A DNA stretch of 50,466 bases from Drouetiella hepatica Uher 2000/2452. Its GTDB lineage: Bacteria > Cyanobacteriota > Cyanobacteriia > Elainellales > Elainellaceae. Below the pieces are notes generated by a model, which was given only the letters and a program-made list of their open reading frames with translations, was not told where the DNA came from and searched no databases. Within the stretch, counting starts at the first letter, position 1; every line of letters begins with the position of its first letter. A program made the position numbers and the translations under genes. Positions 1 to 9,341 of this stretch are shown one piece after another. The stretch lies in NCBI GenBank assembly GCA_019359505.1, contig JAHHHD010000037.1, forward strand, positions 1-50,466. Direction: 5' to 3'.

Positions 1-765
1 TAAGATCATTAAATCTCAATTTAATCGTCTCCTAGAATCTTTATTAAATATTTTGATAGTCAATTCACCATCACTATACTCTCTCTCAAATCAATAAATG
101 GAGCTGAGTATTAATTGAAGGTTGAGTAGCATGATTTTGAGGTGAATAGTCTCAAAATCTAAAAGTTTTCCAGCACTAGATGCAGAATCCTTAGCCAGAA
201 CTGGAGCAATGGATAGATTTAATCAACTTGCGCAGAGTAATACAAGGCTACCAATTCCAAAAACACATAAAGTGATATGTTTAACGTTAATGGAGTTTCT
301 ATTTTCAGAGTAGTGCTGCTAATTATCTACAACTGCATATAGAAACATCTTGCATCCCGCAACAGCATTGCTCTTGTATTCAAGATTATTACTGCTGTAT
401 CCGGATCATCTAATTTTGGTGAACTATATTTCCGTATCACTCAAGTTAAGCTCTTTAAAGCAGAAATTCCTATTCAAGATTGGTAGCCTTCACACAAACT
501 TCAGGTACCTCGAAAAACCTATTAAGAGACAGCTAAGAAATCATTAATCTGCTGTCAAGCTACGTGTAAGGAAGAAATTAACGAAACGCTAGAAAATAAC
601 TACGGTAGTAAAGTATTTGAGTAAAAAAGTTTATTCGCAAAAAGTCTTAGTCTCATAAGCCTTTCCGAAGGCATGTTTACTTCTCTTTGCAAGGATTGAA
701 CCCTAGCTCATATCTAAGCTACATAAGTGCGGCAACCTTTGAAGACGGAGGCAGGTTCCGAAGTT
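1..765. other. AT-rich stretch with no convincing gene
   Basis: No reading frame here looks like a protein. The longest, 350-547 on the plus strand (65 codons), has no recognisable motif and no clear ribosome binding site. A small GC hairpin (gcctt/aaggc) lies near 659-672, downstream of the minus-strand glycosyltransferase, but it has no good T-tract for that direction. A minus-strand stretch near 690-705 resembles a tRNA T-loop but has no acceptor or anticodon arms. Confidence 0.5.
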
Positions 766-1767
766 TTATGATTCAGCAAGGCTCTTTTTTCCCAGACCTT
801 CAGGACAGGGAGTTACCCTTGAAGCTGCTTTTCGGCTGGAGGGTTTAAGGCATAAAGCGAATAGGCTACCCCATGCCATTAGGGTTGTAGGTCGGCTTAT
901 GATTGACCTGACCGCAGTAGTAAGAGCTTGCCATTTATGCCCAGCTTGATGTTCTTGCCAAGCTCGATGAATTAGTAGCTTTTGTATATGTTCCCCAGTC
1001 TTCATAGCTTTTCTTTCTGTACTTTGAGGTAGAGCTGGTGGACAGCCCCGCTCTAGGTCATCGCTACCTTGGAGGAGACGCTGCTGTTGAAATTCGATCG
1101 CCACCAAACTAAAAAATTCTCTTTCAACATTGCTTTGAACATGAGTAATTGAAGCGTCATGAAGGCGATATCTATAGAAGATTTCAGGCAGATAACAGAC
1201 TCTACATGTTTCTCCGATCCGCAACTGCAAATCAATATCTTCTGCCGTTTTGAAATATTGCCGACAGCCACCTATTTTTCTCAAGACTCTGGTTCGTACC
1301 GCATAAGTACAAAAGTGAGTTGAAGTTACACCAGCCCGCAATTCATCAGTAATTTCTCTGTGATCGCTGTGAACATCAAACTGAGCAATCAGACGCCCAG
1401 ATAGATCAATGGTTGAGAATCCGCCACACACCGCATCATACTCTGGATGTTGAAACAACCAATTCACCTGTGTTGCTATTCGTCCAAGAGGATAGTGATC
1501 ATCAGCATCGCACCGCATGATAATGTCGGACTTTGCAGCTGCCAATCCAGCGTTCAAGGAGGCTGAAATTCCTTGGCAAGGTCCATCTATAACTCTGATT
1601 CGCTCATCCTTGACAGCAAGCACGTGACTAAGTGACCTGTCTGTAGAACCATCGTTAACAACGATTACTTCTAGATCAATGGTTTGCTCTTGCAAGATCG
1701 AATTTAAAGTACTCGATATGAATGCTTCAGCGTTGTACATCGGTATAACAACACTCACTAATGGCAT
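766..1767 (-). CDS. Family 2 glycosyltransferase
   Basis: A 333-residue GT-A-fold glycosyltransferase that would transfer a sugar from a nucleotide donor onto a growing surface glycan at the cytoplasmic face of the membrane. The N-terminus shows the GT2 pattern: a VSVVIPMYN strand at residues 4-12, VNDGST around 37-42, and the metal/nucleotide-binding DADD at 87-90. The C-terminal third, after about 225, is family-variable and lacks clear membrane helices. It is the last gene of a minus-strand run of flippase, GT2, phosphatase-superfamily enzyme and GT2, but 320 bases separate it from the gene before it, so it may have its own promoter. The start is the ATG giving MPLVSVVIP, directly at the first conserved strand. 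Donor and acceptor cannot be read from sequence. Confidence 0.85.
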   Translation of the reverse strand: MPLVSVVIPMYNAEAFISSTLNSILQEQTIDLEVIVVNDGSTDRSLSHVLAVKDERIRVIDGPCQGISASLNAGLAAAKSDIIMRCDADDHYPLGRIATQVNWLFQHPEYDAVCGGFSTIDLSGRLIAQFDVHSDHREITDELRAGVTSTHFCTYAVRTRVLRKIGGCRQYFKTAEDIDLQLRIGETCRVCYLPEIFYRYRLHDASITHVQSNVEREFFSLVAIEFQQQRLLQGSDDLERGCPPALPQSTERKAMKTGEHIQKLLIHRAWQEHQAGHKWQALTTAVRSIISRPTTLMAWGSLFALCLKPSSRKAASRVTPCPEGLGKKSLAES

Positions 1768-2087
1768 AATTATGTATTTCCAAAGAATAGAATAAGTGTT
1801 GTAGACAGCATGAAAACTCTGTTATGGCATCTCTCAGTAGATCACAAGAGGATTCTAAGCCGTGAAGCGAAGACATCTCCACTTTTCATAACCTATCTCA
1901 ACAGGTTTATCTAAGATATGAGTAAAACCATTACTGGTTCATCAAAGTTCTTTAGTAATCCTATTAAGCGTTTAAGTGAAGTATGGGAGGCCTACTCCTA
2001 TGCAGGAATAAACCTCCTGAACTCTCTGTTCACAGACTATTTCAGCTCACCATAGCAGACTTAATACTGATGCTTCAATGTGTTGTA
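1768..2087. other. Intergenic stretch inside the minus-strand glycan cluster
   Basis: There is no coding frame. An imperfect inverted repeat at about 1983-2018 (gggagg...cctcct arms) lies just downstream of the phosphatase-superfamily gene and could attenuate or end its transcript. The remainder would hold a promoter for the downstream glycosyltransferase, but no clear -35/-10 pair stands out. Confidence 0.4.
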
Positions 2088-3773
2088 CTAGACACCGATG
2101 TAAGACTCTGCCTTCACGAGAGAAATGGGCTTACCATCAAAATGTGAGGGAATTTCGACATCCATGAGCTTCATGATTGTCGGAGCGATATCAACGGCTT
2201 GTCCATCTGGAATACTAGAACCTGGAGTAATTCCTGGTCCTTTTGCCATCAAGAATCCTCGTGACAAATAGTGCCCTCCGGTTCGATCATAAACAACAGG
2301 CCCAATGCGCCCACAATCTGGGCTATCCACTACATCGCTGATACCGGGTTTCCAAAGAACTACAAGATCGGAATCTGGCAGCTTCGGATCGTTATCGGCA
2401 GGCGATCGTCTTGTCCGCACAACCTCATCAACAATAGGTTCTCCCGTTCTGGCATCTTTGACTCGATAGAGAAATTGGGTAATCTCTTCACACAAAGCAT
2501 CATACTCAGAATGCTTGACAATACCGTCTTTCTCACGCCCCTCTAAGTTGATCCGGATATGTCCATCTGAGAAAGCCGGTAGCGCAAAAGCTTTCATCTG
2601 AGGCCAAGCAGAGCGATACCACATACCTGGCATCCAGTTTAAGTTGGCTGACGAACCCTCTAGCTTAGACATATCTGTGAGCTGAGGTTCGGGCCAGAGA
2701 CGAGAGAATAGCCCAGGCACCAGCTTTTTCACAAGTCGCTGCATCAGGGTGGGATTTGCCATGGTCGTGGTCTTCAGAATCTCGACCGGCCAAGGTAAGG
2801 AAGCGTCGGTAATGATAGGCGGTGGCGCATCTCCCGATTTGCCGGGTGCCAGAGCAACTTTTCCAGGGAAGCTAAATCGATAGAGAAGCTCAGGCAAAAA
2901 GACCAAGCTAAAGAGGTCAGTGTTATTAGCAGCAATACCGTGAACTGCGTAAACAAACACGTAAGCATCTTCGGGGGCTTCGGCAAGAATCTCCCCAACC
3001 GCCTGATCCACTGCTTCGTAGCAAGCCAGCATAGGGTCTTTCGCGGGATCATTGTCGCTTCTAAAGTGATCATACAAAGGATGATCGGACTGGCTGAGGT
3101 ACCAGAAATTATGCCCTGCGCTATGGGTTTCCCCAAACGTGGTTAGGAACAGATCCCAGTCCTGACGCTTCATCAAATCGCGAATGATTTCTGAACGAGT
3201 TGCGACTGCATCTTTGATTCCCTTCTCAACCCATTCCTCATACTCTTTATCCCACCAGAATCCAGCATCTTTGTAGAATACGGGATGTTCCCCATACTTC
3301 TGGATAATCTCTGGCAGAAGTTCAGGAGGACTAGAGCAATTATCTGTTGCCGGAAAATGCCCCCCCCAACCCAAGACTTGCAATCCATTAACTTTGTCGT
3401 ACAGCGAGGCGGACAACAGATCAAATAGGATGACACGGCGGTCTTCCATCAATCCGTAGAAGGGCGGATACTCCTTGAAGTCATAGGCCCCTCGAATGTC
3501 AAGGCTCATATCATAGGTTTCTGGATAAAACTTTTCAATCCCCCAGTAACCCGTCTTGTTGCTGGTGCAGCCAGTCCAAGTGTTCGCCCAAAGCCGTTCA
3601 GTAATGGAGGTTTCTCTGACTTGATCACAGTAAGTGACAGTGTTGGTCAAATGCCCGTAGGCTCCTTCGCTGCGGAGTTGGCTCAGGTTTTTGAGATGTC
3701 CTTGATCCATCCATTTTTCCATGACCCGATAATCAGCCGCATCTAGCCCAATTGCAATCACACGCTTTTTCAT
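2088..3773 (-). CDS. Alkaline-phosphatase-superfamily enzyme (type I phosphodiesterase/nucleotide pyrophosphatase-like)
   Basis: A 561-residue protein that begins MKKRVIAIGLDAADY, the usual opening of bacterial type I phosphodiesterase-like proteins, with the first metal-binding Asp in the GLDAAD segment. I chose the ATG at 3773 over the 33-codon longer frame because GGAG lies 9 bases upstream and the core starts there. Further family segments are ETHSAGHNFW in the middle and GGHYLSRGFLMAKGPG near the C-terminus. Where most relatives have Ser-Asp-His-Gly, this protein reads Ala-Val-His-Gly around His278, so one expected metal ligand is missing. No signal peptide or membrane helix is visible. 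It sits 38 bases behind a GT2 gene in a glycan operon, which suggests hydrolysis or transfer of a phospho-substituent on a glycan or lipid-linked intermediate. That role is inference. Confidence 0.75.
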   Translation of the reverse strand: MKKRVIAIGLDAADYRVMEKWMDQGHLKNLSQLRSEGAYGHLTNTVTYCDQVRETSITERLWANTWTGCTSNKTGYWGIEKFYPETYDMSLDIRGAYDFKEYPPFYGLMEDRRVILFDLLSASLYDKVNGLQVLGWGGHFPATDNCSSPPELLPEIIQKYGEHPVFYKDAGFWWDKEYEEWVEKGIKDAVATRSEIIRDLMKRQDWDLFLTTFGETHSAGHNFWYLSQSDHPLYDHFRSDNDPAKDPMLACYEAVDQAVGEILAEAPEDAYVFVYAVHGIAANNTDLFSLVFLPELLYRFSFPGKVALAPGKSGDAPPPIITDASLPWPVEILKTTTMANPTLMQRLVKKLVPGLFSRLWPEPQLTDMSKLEGSSANLNWMPGMWYRSAWPQMKAFALPAFSDGHIRINLEGREKDGIVKHSEYDALCEEITQFLYRVKDARTGEPIVDEVVRTRRSPADNDPKLPDSDLVVLWKPGISDVVDSPDCGRIGPVVYDRTGGHYLSRGFLMAKGPGITPGSSIPDGQAVDIAPTIMKLMDVEIPSHFDGKPISLVKAESYIGV

Positions 3774-3811
3774 GATTGTTCTCCGTTGTGAATCTTTTAC
3801 AAACTTTTGAG

Positions 3812-4750
3812 TTAAGCCTTTTGAGCTACCCCTGGTAGTAGCTTCAAGGCAGAAGACGTCAGTAGCTTCCAACCTCCTGCTGCGAAAGGAAGCGCCGCGA
3901 TCGCCTTCGTTCCATAAAGACTGGCGGTTCCAAGGTGTCCACTATTGAAAGCCCACCAGCCATACTGAAGCATGAAGCGGTATTGAGATGCAGCATCTTG
4001 GGTCGGTCGCCAAGGCTCTTCTGCCTCAAAATGCCCCTCAATCCCTCGTCGTAACCAGGCTCTTTCACAGATCTCTCTGGCTGCTTGACGCTGCAAGACT
4101 CCATTCTTTTCACTAATAGAACTCTTGAGCAGCCGATATTTCAAGATTGTGTCTTTAAGATTTGCTAGCGCACCAACTTCACCTAATTTGAGCCACACAT
4201 CCAAATCTTCAGCGCATGCCAGAGTTTCGTCATACCCGCCAATTTCTATTAGCGCTGTCCGACGAATCATAGCGCAGGGATTACAGATACTCCCATGTCC
4301 TGCTAGCGCCAATTTCTGAATCTGATTGTCATGCTCAGGAAGAAGAAGCCGCGTCAAAAAACGTCCCTTTTCGTCAATTAACTCGTGGGCGCCCCCAACA
4401 CAAACAACGTTGGAGTTGGCGTTAAGAAACTCGACTTGCAGGGTAAAACGATTGGGCAAAGCAACATCGTCAGCATCCATGACTGCAATGAGTTCACCCG
4501 TTGCCTGTGCTAGTAATTCGTTCCTCGTTCGGATAACGCCTTTGTTCTCTCGACTGATTAAGTGAATCCGCCTATCTTTAGCAGCATACTCCTCCAAAAT
4601 CTTCAGGGAGGCATCTTTTGAGCCGTCATCTAAAATGACGAACTCAAAATCTTTAAAGGTCTGCGACAGAATACTCTCTACCGCCTGAGCGACGTAGCGT
4701 TCAGCATTGTAAACTGGCATCAGAACTGAAACTAAAGGCTTGTGACTCAT
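3812..4750 (-). CDS. Family 2 glycosyltransferase
   Basis: A 312-residue GT2 enzyme with VSVLMPVYNAERYV at residues 7-20, LDDGS at 40-44 and DADD at 92-95, all in the right spacing for the GT-A fold. It is predicted to be cytoplasmic and to extend a lipid-linked surface glycan. It is similar in length and layout to the GT2 gene at 766-1767, so the two are likely distant paralogues adding different sugars. It lies 72 bases downstream of the flippase gene and 38 bases upstream of the phosphatase-superfamily gene, consistent with one transcript. The ATG at 4750 has only a weak ribosome binding site. Donor specificity is unknown. Confidence 0.87.
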   Translation of the reverse strand: MSHKPLVSVLMPVYNAERYVAQAVESILSQTFKDFEFVILDDGSKDASLKILEEYAAKDRRIHLISRENKGVIRTRNELLAQATGELIAVMDADDVALPNRFTLQVEFLNANSNVVCVGGAHELIDEKGRFLTRLLLPEHDNQIQKLALAGHGSICNPCAMIRRTALIEIGGYDETLACAEDLDVWLKLGEVGALANLKDTILKYRLLKSSISEKNGVLQRQAAREICERAWLRRGIEGHFEAEEPWRPTQDAASQYRFMLQYGWWAFNSGHLGTASLYGTKAIAALPFAAGGWKLLTSSALKLLPGVAQKA

Positions 4751-4822
4751 TGGAATTTAACTAGAAATTTCAACAGGGTGTATGGATCAAGGTATGCGGA
4801 TAGACAGTCTATAAAATGTGAC

Positions 4823-6184
4823 TTAGCTAAAGAAGTTGAAGAAGTAGAGGCTTCCGACGACTGAAGTTGCTAGAGCAATAATTGGCAAATCTACTTCGGG
4901 TTGCCAGATTGAGAGGCGTGCAAAGAAGATAGCTTTAAGAGGATAGAGAACCCAGGCAAAGCAAGATATTCCAATAATTACGCCGTTTTCGCCCCATATG
5001 TACCCTCCTACTACCATTGCCGTTAGCTCTACTGCTACCTGAACTGCCAGAAGGCTAGTCATCGTAAACGTTTTACCCATCGCCATTAAAGCATCGTCGT
5101 AGGTGAAAATCAGGACTCCAATTAGTGCGTTAATTGGAAGAACCTTCAGCATCCATCCTGCCTTGGCATAGCGATCGTCATAGAGAAAGCTAATGAGTGT
5201 CTCCCCAAACGCCATCAAGAACAAAGAAGCAACCCAGCTACCTGCAATTAAGAAGAGTCGAGTTTTTCGCAGTGTAACGTAGAGCTGTTCTGGACGCTCC
5301 CGAATTAGCTCGGAGTAGGAGGGGAACAGGACTTTACTCCCTAACTTCATAATTGTCTCGTTCACCAGACGAGCCATCGTAATGGCAACTGTATAGATTC
5401 CGAGCGCTTTTACATCTAGCAAACGACCGATGACTATGCGATCGCCCTGCCCTGCAAAAAAGGTCAGAACCGTACTCAGAAATATCCATCGACCAAACTG
5501 CTGGAGCGATCTGAATGCTTCCTTATCCCAGTGAAAGTAATTTCTTTCCCCTTTGAGGTACACATGGCTAAGGATCATTTTGGCAAGAGCAGCCACGATC
5601 CCACCACCTACCAGAGACCAGACAGACGGAAAAATCCAAGCCCAAACCACCATCACAGTGAGTCCTAAGACATAAGACCCTAAATCAAGTAGGGTTAGTC
5701 TACCCACTGATAGTTTGCGGTTTTCAGTCGCTAGCTTAGTGGAGTTAAATCCTGCGATCAGAGCCGTTAGCCCGCTGATGGGCAACAACTGCATGAGCAT
5801 AGGTTCGCGATAGAACTGTGACGCAGGTACAGCGATTACACAGGCAAAGATCCACAGCATTATTCCCCGACCGACCTGGATTGTCCAGGCAGTATTAAGG
5901 AATGCAGGCTCGTCACCCCGCTTGTTTTGGATAATGCCTGGAATGATACCCACATCCGAGAACATTTCCAGCCCCATGATAAAGACCTGGACGAGGGACA
6001 TGAGTCCAAATGCCTCAGGAAAAAGCAAGCGAGTAAGGACAAGATTTCCCCCTAGGCGCAGAACATATTGAGTGCATTCGCCGGCGAGCGTCCAGGCAGA
6101 GCCACTAATGGCTCTGCTCTTAAGCGATGGAGGTGGGTTGTTCTCGGCTTCAAGTGGCGAGTTTTCTGATTCTGCCCTAGACAT
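4823..6184 (-). CDS. Polysaccharide flippase (Wzx-like, MOP superfamily)
   Basis: A 453-residue integral membrane protein with about 12 hydrophobic segments spread along its length and a short polar N-terminus (about residues 1-24). The segment around residues 28-60 (SGSAWTLAGE... TRLLFPEAFG) is typical of the Polysacc_synt/Wzx branch of the MOP exporters, which move lipid-linked sugar repeats across the cytoplasmic membrane. It is the first gene of the minus-strand glycan run, so the promoter should lie just right of 6184, in the long empty region that follows. Together with two GT2 enzymes it indicates a Wzx-type route. No polymerase gene is adjacent here, though a candidate lies about 30 kb away at 36410. 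Confidence 0.85.
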   Translation of the reverse strand: MSRAESENSPLEAENNPPPSLKSRAISGSAWTLAGECTQYVLRLGGNLVLTRLLFPEAFGLMSLVQVFIMGLEMFSDVGIIPGIIQNKRGDEPAFLNTAWTIQVGRGIMLWIFACVIAVPASQFYREPMLMQLLPISGLTALIAGFNSTKLATENRKLSVGRLTLLDLGSYVLGLTVMVVWAWIFPSVWSLVGGGIVAALAKMILSHVYLKGERNYFHWDKEAFRSLQQFGRWIFLSTVLTFFAGQGDRIVIGRLLDVKALGIYTVAITMARLVNETIMKLGSKVLFPSYSELIRERPEQLYVTLRKTRLFLIAGSWVASLFLMAFGETLISFLYDDRYAKAGWMLKVLPINALIGVLIFTYDDALMAMGKTFTMTSLLAVQVAVELTAMVVGGYIWGENGVIIGISCFAWVLYPLKAIFFARLSIWQPEVDLPIIALATSVVGSLYFFNFFS

Positions 6185-7580
6185 TCCGTGCTCCTAGCGA
6201 CTTGAGTGATGATGCAATGGTCATTGAAAAATCCATGATTTTATGCATCTCATTGAACCCTGATTCTCTCTGGGCCTTCTGGCAAAAGTCCAGCTGCTTT
6301 GGGAGCTGCTAGATACCCTACGTCAAAAACTCGCATAGGGATATGCTAACCTCAACCCCTAAATCTCAGAAGAGTAGGTTTACTGTAAGGCTCACCTGCT
6401 GGTACTCAAAGTTCAGATTGGATAGAGTTCGGACGAAGACATTGAGAGATACAGATAACCCGAACCTAGGGCACAGGTTAATCTGTGAATCGATATCATC
6501 CATCAAATACCAAAGGTGTAGGGTAAAGCCACTAGATAAGTCGATCTTCACCTATTCTTTGCTTCTGATCGCTGTTATTTTGAGCGATCGTAAAGCTTAA
6601 ATAAAGCGCAGCTTCATTTGAAGGGTAAGTCTCCCTCCTATCCTGTAATTACCAGCAATACCCGTCAGAATTTAGAATTATCAGTGCAAATCTTCATATA
6701 CTTAAAAAGTTTGTATATGAGGTCAACATCTGAAATTCCACTGGATTACTGCTTTCATGCAAAGACTTCTGAAAAAGAGACTAAGCTTAATCCATACAAA
6801 GGTTATAACCTATAGGGACTACACTCCTAGAGTTATGTGAAATCTCTCTAAAACAACAGACTTAAAAGCTTAAGATTAAATCTTTTAAGCTACATAACTG
6901 ACCAATTTTAACGCTTTGGTAAGTTGCATTAGTTCTCTTTTCATGTTAATTGCCTTTGGAAATCCCAGCTCGGAGATATATAGTATCAAGCTCTATAAAT
7001 TAAGAGGATTTAATCTTATTTTTCTCTAAAATTATTGCAATAGTTTTAGAGAAAAAGTTGGAGTGGTAGAACAATTTTCACTTCTCTTCAAACGTGGGAT
7101 AAATCAATTCTCAACCCATGAAGACTGACAAGAAGTCTATGAGTAATCTGTAAAGGCAAAGTCAATGAAGTGAATAAACGGATTACCTCTGTAAAGCCTG
7201 CATGAAATGGTAATGGAATCACAGTACGTCTGCGATCGTATAGAGATGTAGGCTGTGCGGAGAATCTTACAAGCTCAGTAGTTTCATCTATATCACTGTG
7301 AGGATGCTAAATGGACAGACTTCATCGACATCTTGATGAGATCAAGTAACAGCCTTTTCAGTAATCCTATGGGTGGAACAAACCTTAACCTCACAAAAGC
7401 CATGTAGGATGCGCAGAATCACGGATGTAGATTTCTCTTGCCATCCGCATAACTGGATAGGATTCTAATTTGTACGGAGAGAGCAACCAGAAAAGTTTGA
7501 ATCCTCTTCTGGGTTGTCCTAGGATAAAGGCTGAACTTAGAGCCCTGCGTAGTCTGCCGCCACAGGAGATTTATTTAGCG
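6185..7580. other. 1.4 kb without a supported gene
   Basis: Short open frames at 6343-6600 and 6618-6815 have no protein-like composition, no recognisable motif and no good ribosome binding site. The region is AT-richer than its surroundings. It contains a 13-bp perfect AT-rich hairpin at 7019-7056 and an 8-bp one near 6861-6889. It lies between the divergent flippase and receiver genes, so it must hold both promoters, but its length leaves room for an unrecognised small RNA or a decayed gene. Confidence 0.5.
7019..7056. repeat. AT-rich perfect inverted repeat, 13-bp arms
   Basis: Arms 7019-7031 (tttttctctaaaa) and 7044-7056 are exact reverse complements. The 12-base loop contains the self-complementary octamer attgcaat. 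The T-tract is on the left and the A-tract on the right on the plus strand, which is the wrong order for an intrinsic terminator. Function is unknown. Confidence 0.6.
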
Positions 7581-8192
7581 ATGGCAAATCAAAAAGTCCT
7601 GATTATCGATGACAGCAAGACTATCCGAATGCAGGTTAGGGATATGCTCCCAAAAGGCAATTTTGAAGTTTTGGAAGCCGTCGATGGCGTTGAAGGGCTA
7701 GAAATTGTTAGTCGAGAAAATCTCAGCTTGATCTTAGTAGATTTCTTTATGCCTCGGATGAATGGCTGGGAGGTGGTGCAAAAGCTGCAAGATAATCCCA
7801 GGCTGAAGAGCATCCCAGTTGTGCTGATGTCTGGACGCAGAGAGGATGTCGAGAAAGCGGTTCCTGACCAGTTTGGCTATTTTGAATTTATCGGCAAGCC
7901 CTTTGAGCAGCCCGTGCTAGTCCAGGCTATTAAGTCAGCGATGGCAAAAGCTAGAAGTCGCCAGCAGCTACTTCAAAAAGCTCCACCAGCCGTTTCGCCA
8001 ATTGAGCCTGTTGCTCCAACCGCTCAACCTATGGGAGTGCCTACGCCATCTTCTGCCAATCCTGAAATTCAAACGTTACAGGCTGAGGTTAAAGCACTTC
8101 GCCATGAAAATGTGCAGTTAAAAACTGAAGTGGATGGATTGAAGAAGCAAGTCGCCCAAATTATGACATTTATTCGTCAGAAAATGAAATAA
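7581..8192 (+). CDS. Response regulator: receiver domain plus C-terminal coiled coil
   Basis: A 203-residue protein. Residues 1-125 are a complete receiver domain with the acidic pair D10/D11, phospho-acceptor D54 (in LVDFFMP), S84 and K106. No DNA-binding or enzymatic output domain follows. There is a Pro/Ala-rich linker (about 135-160) and then a heptad-like helix from about 165 to the end, so output is probably by oligomerisation or partner binding. The ATG at 7581 is preferred over the longer frame from 7470 because the receiver core starts there; AGGAG lies 13 bases upstream, which is slightly far. No kinase is adjacent. The architecture recalls PatA/CheY-type cyanobacterial regulators without their extra domains. 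Confidence 0.85.
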   Translation: MANQKVLIIDDSKTIRMQVRDMLPKGNFEVLEAVDGVEGLEIVSRENLSLILVDFFMPRMNGWEVVQKLQDNPRLKSIPVVLMSGRREDVEKAVPDQFGYFEFIGKPFEQPVLVQAIKSAMAKARSRQQLLQKAPPAVSPIEPVAPTAQPMGVPTPSSANPEIQTLQAEVKALRHENVQLKTEVDGLKKQVAQIMTFIRQKMK

Positions 8193-8228
8193 AAGAAGAG
8201 CAAAGGTAAGCTACCTTTGCTCTTCTTT
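8192..8228 (+). terminator. Intrinsic terminator, probably bidirectional
   Basis: A perfect 17-bp stem (arms 8192-8208 and 8212-8228) with a 3-base loop starts on the last base of the receiver gene's stop codon. The left arm is A/G-rich and the right arm ends ttcttt, the normal polarity for plus-strand termination. The gene at 8276-8593 converges on it, so it may serve both. Confidence 0.75.
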
Positions 8229-8275
8229 AAGAAATTGCTGCTTCGGTATCGGAGAGATAAGCGTTAGAGAAATCA

Positions 8276-8593
8276 CTAATCTTCGGTTTCTAACCCAGCA
8301 ACAATGACGGCACAAATGCTAAAAGCTGCCACCAAAGGCATAGGGCAATCTAAAAGGTAGGTAGAAACGATCGCTACAACGCTGGCTCCGATCGCCGTCA
8401 AGTATCCAACCTTCTCGTGAGTCGTCAAGCCATTCTCTTGCTTCAGATGATGAAGCACCTGGGCAGGAATAGGGACAGGCATTACGCCATTAGGTGGGAA
8501 CGCCCAGAACTCGTTGCGTCGTTCTGCGAACGGTTCAGACCAACCATTTTCAAAGCACCAGTTTTCGATCCAGGTTAGACAATAGTGATTCAT
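8276..8593 (-). CDS. Small membrane protein of unknown function
   Basis: A 105-residue protein I do not recognise by name, though it reads like a conserved cyanobacterial hypothetical. The N-terminal half is soluble and aromatic-rich (WIENWCFENGW at residues 8-18, NEFWAFPPNGVMPVPIP about 27-43). The C-terminal half (about 61-100) is two closely spaced hydrophobic segments ending in an acidic ETED tail. The ATG is the first in frame. It converges with the receiver gene across a shared hairpin. No function is proposed. Confidence 0.65.
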   Translation of the reverse strand: MNHYCLTWIENWCFENGWSEPFAERRNEFWAFPPNGVMPVPIPAQVLHHLKQENGLTTHEKVGYLTAIGASVVAIVSTYLLDCPMPLVAAFSICAVIVAGLETED

Positions 8594-8990
8594 AAAGCCA
8601 TTTTCTATGGGGTAATGATGAGCTAGTTAAAAGTAATGACTAAATATCAGCTCAAGCTTCTGTAGGAAGGAAAGCACCTCAAGACTCCTGAGCGAGTTTA
8701 TTTATTTGAGAGCCAGGTTAAAGAACAAAAATCTTTATTTATAAAGACTATCAGAGCTACCTCAAAGTCAGGTTTGAGGGAAATTAAAGTTTACGCAATG
8801 GGCGATCGAGTTTAAGTTGAGTAAAGTGCGATCGCTAACTCTGGCTATTTTTGCTTAATTTTTTGTCAAAATCAGCTTGCAGAGCGTGACTGAATCCGGC
8901 ATGATTTTCAGCATTGGTTTATTCACTAATTTTCAAAGAAGTTTTGTTAACAAAAGTTTCATTCTATTTTCTAAGGTCAATATTTCTCCT
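8594..8990. other. Divergent intergenic region
   Basis: This separates the minus-strand 105-residue gene from a plus-strand membrane protein gene and should contain both promoters. Two GATCG-containing HIP1-like sites occur at about 8800-8835. The plus-strand frame stays open upstream of 8991, back to a TTG at 8877, but that extension has no protein-like character. Confidence 0.4.
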
Positions 8991-9323
8991 ATGAACAGCC
9001 TCGCGCGAAAAGATTTTTTCTTCTGTTTGGGAATTTGGTTGGCGATCGAGATTGTCTGCTTTGCGCTATTACCGATGTTGAACTTAGCAGAATCCAGCCC
9101 ACCGCTTGAGGTGTGGTTTATGGTGAGCTTAGTTTGCGGCATTGGCGGAGCAGCGCTGATTGCTTACGGTACCCATATTGCAGCAAGAGGAAGAGCGCCC
9201 AGACGAATCACTCGTCTGACTATTTCGCTCTTGAGCTGGCTAGGGCTGGTGGGAATTGCTTTTCCATTAATGTTTGCGAGTGCCCAAATTTTTGCCAAGC
9301 TGTTTGCCCTGGCAAAAATCTAG
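8991..9323 (+). CDS. Small three-helix membrane protein of unknown function
   Basis: A 110-residue protein starting MNSLARKDFFF with three hydrophobic stretches: about residues 8-31, 41-62 and 78-103. A short basic loop (RGRAPRR) lies between helices 2 and 3, which by the positive-inside rule would be cytoplasmic. The ATG at 8991 was chosen because the 38 codons upstream in the same frame do not look like protein; no strong Shine-Dalgarno sequence is visible. It converges with the TPR gene 18 bases downstream. I do not recognise a family. Confidence 0.6.
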   Translation: MNSLARKDFFFCLGIWLAIEIVCFALLPMLNLAESSPPLEVWFMVSLVCGIGGAALIAYGTHIAARGRAPRRITRLTISLLSWLGLVGIAFPLMFASAQIFAKLFALAKI

Positions 9324-9341
9324 CGGTTTGTGGCTAACGTT

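Noticed and set aside
350-547. 65-codon open frame
   Set aside because: No motif, no ribosome binding site and hydrophobic low-complexity composition typical of AT-rich noncoding sequence.
680-760. tRNA-like sequence on the minus strand (a GGGTTCAATCC T-loop lookalike)
   Set aside because: No matching acceptor stem, D-arm or anticodon arm could be placed around it.
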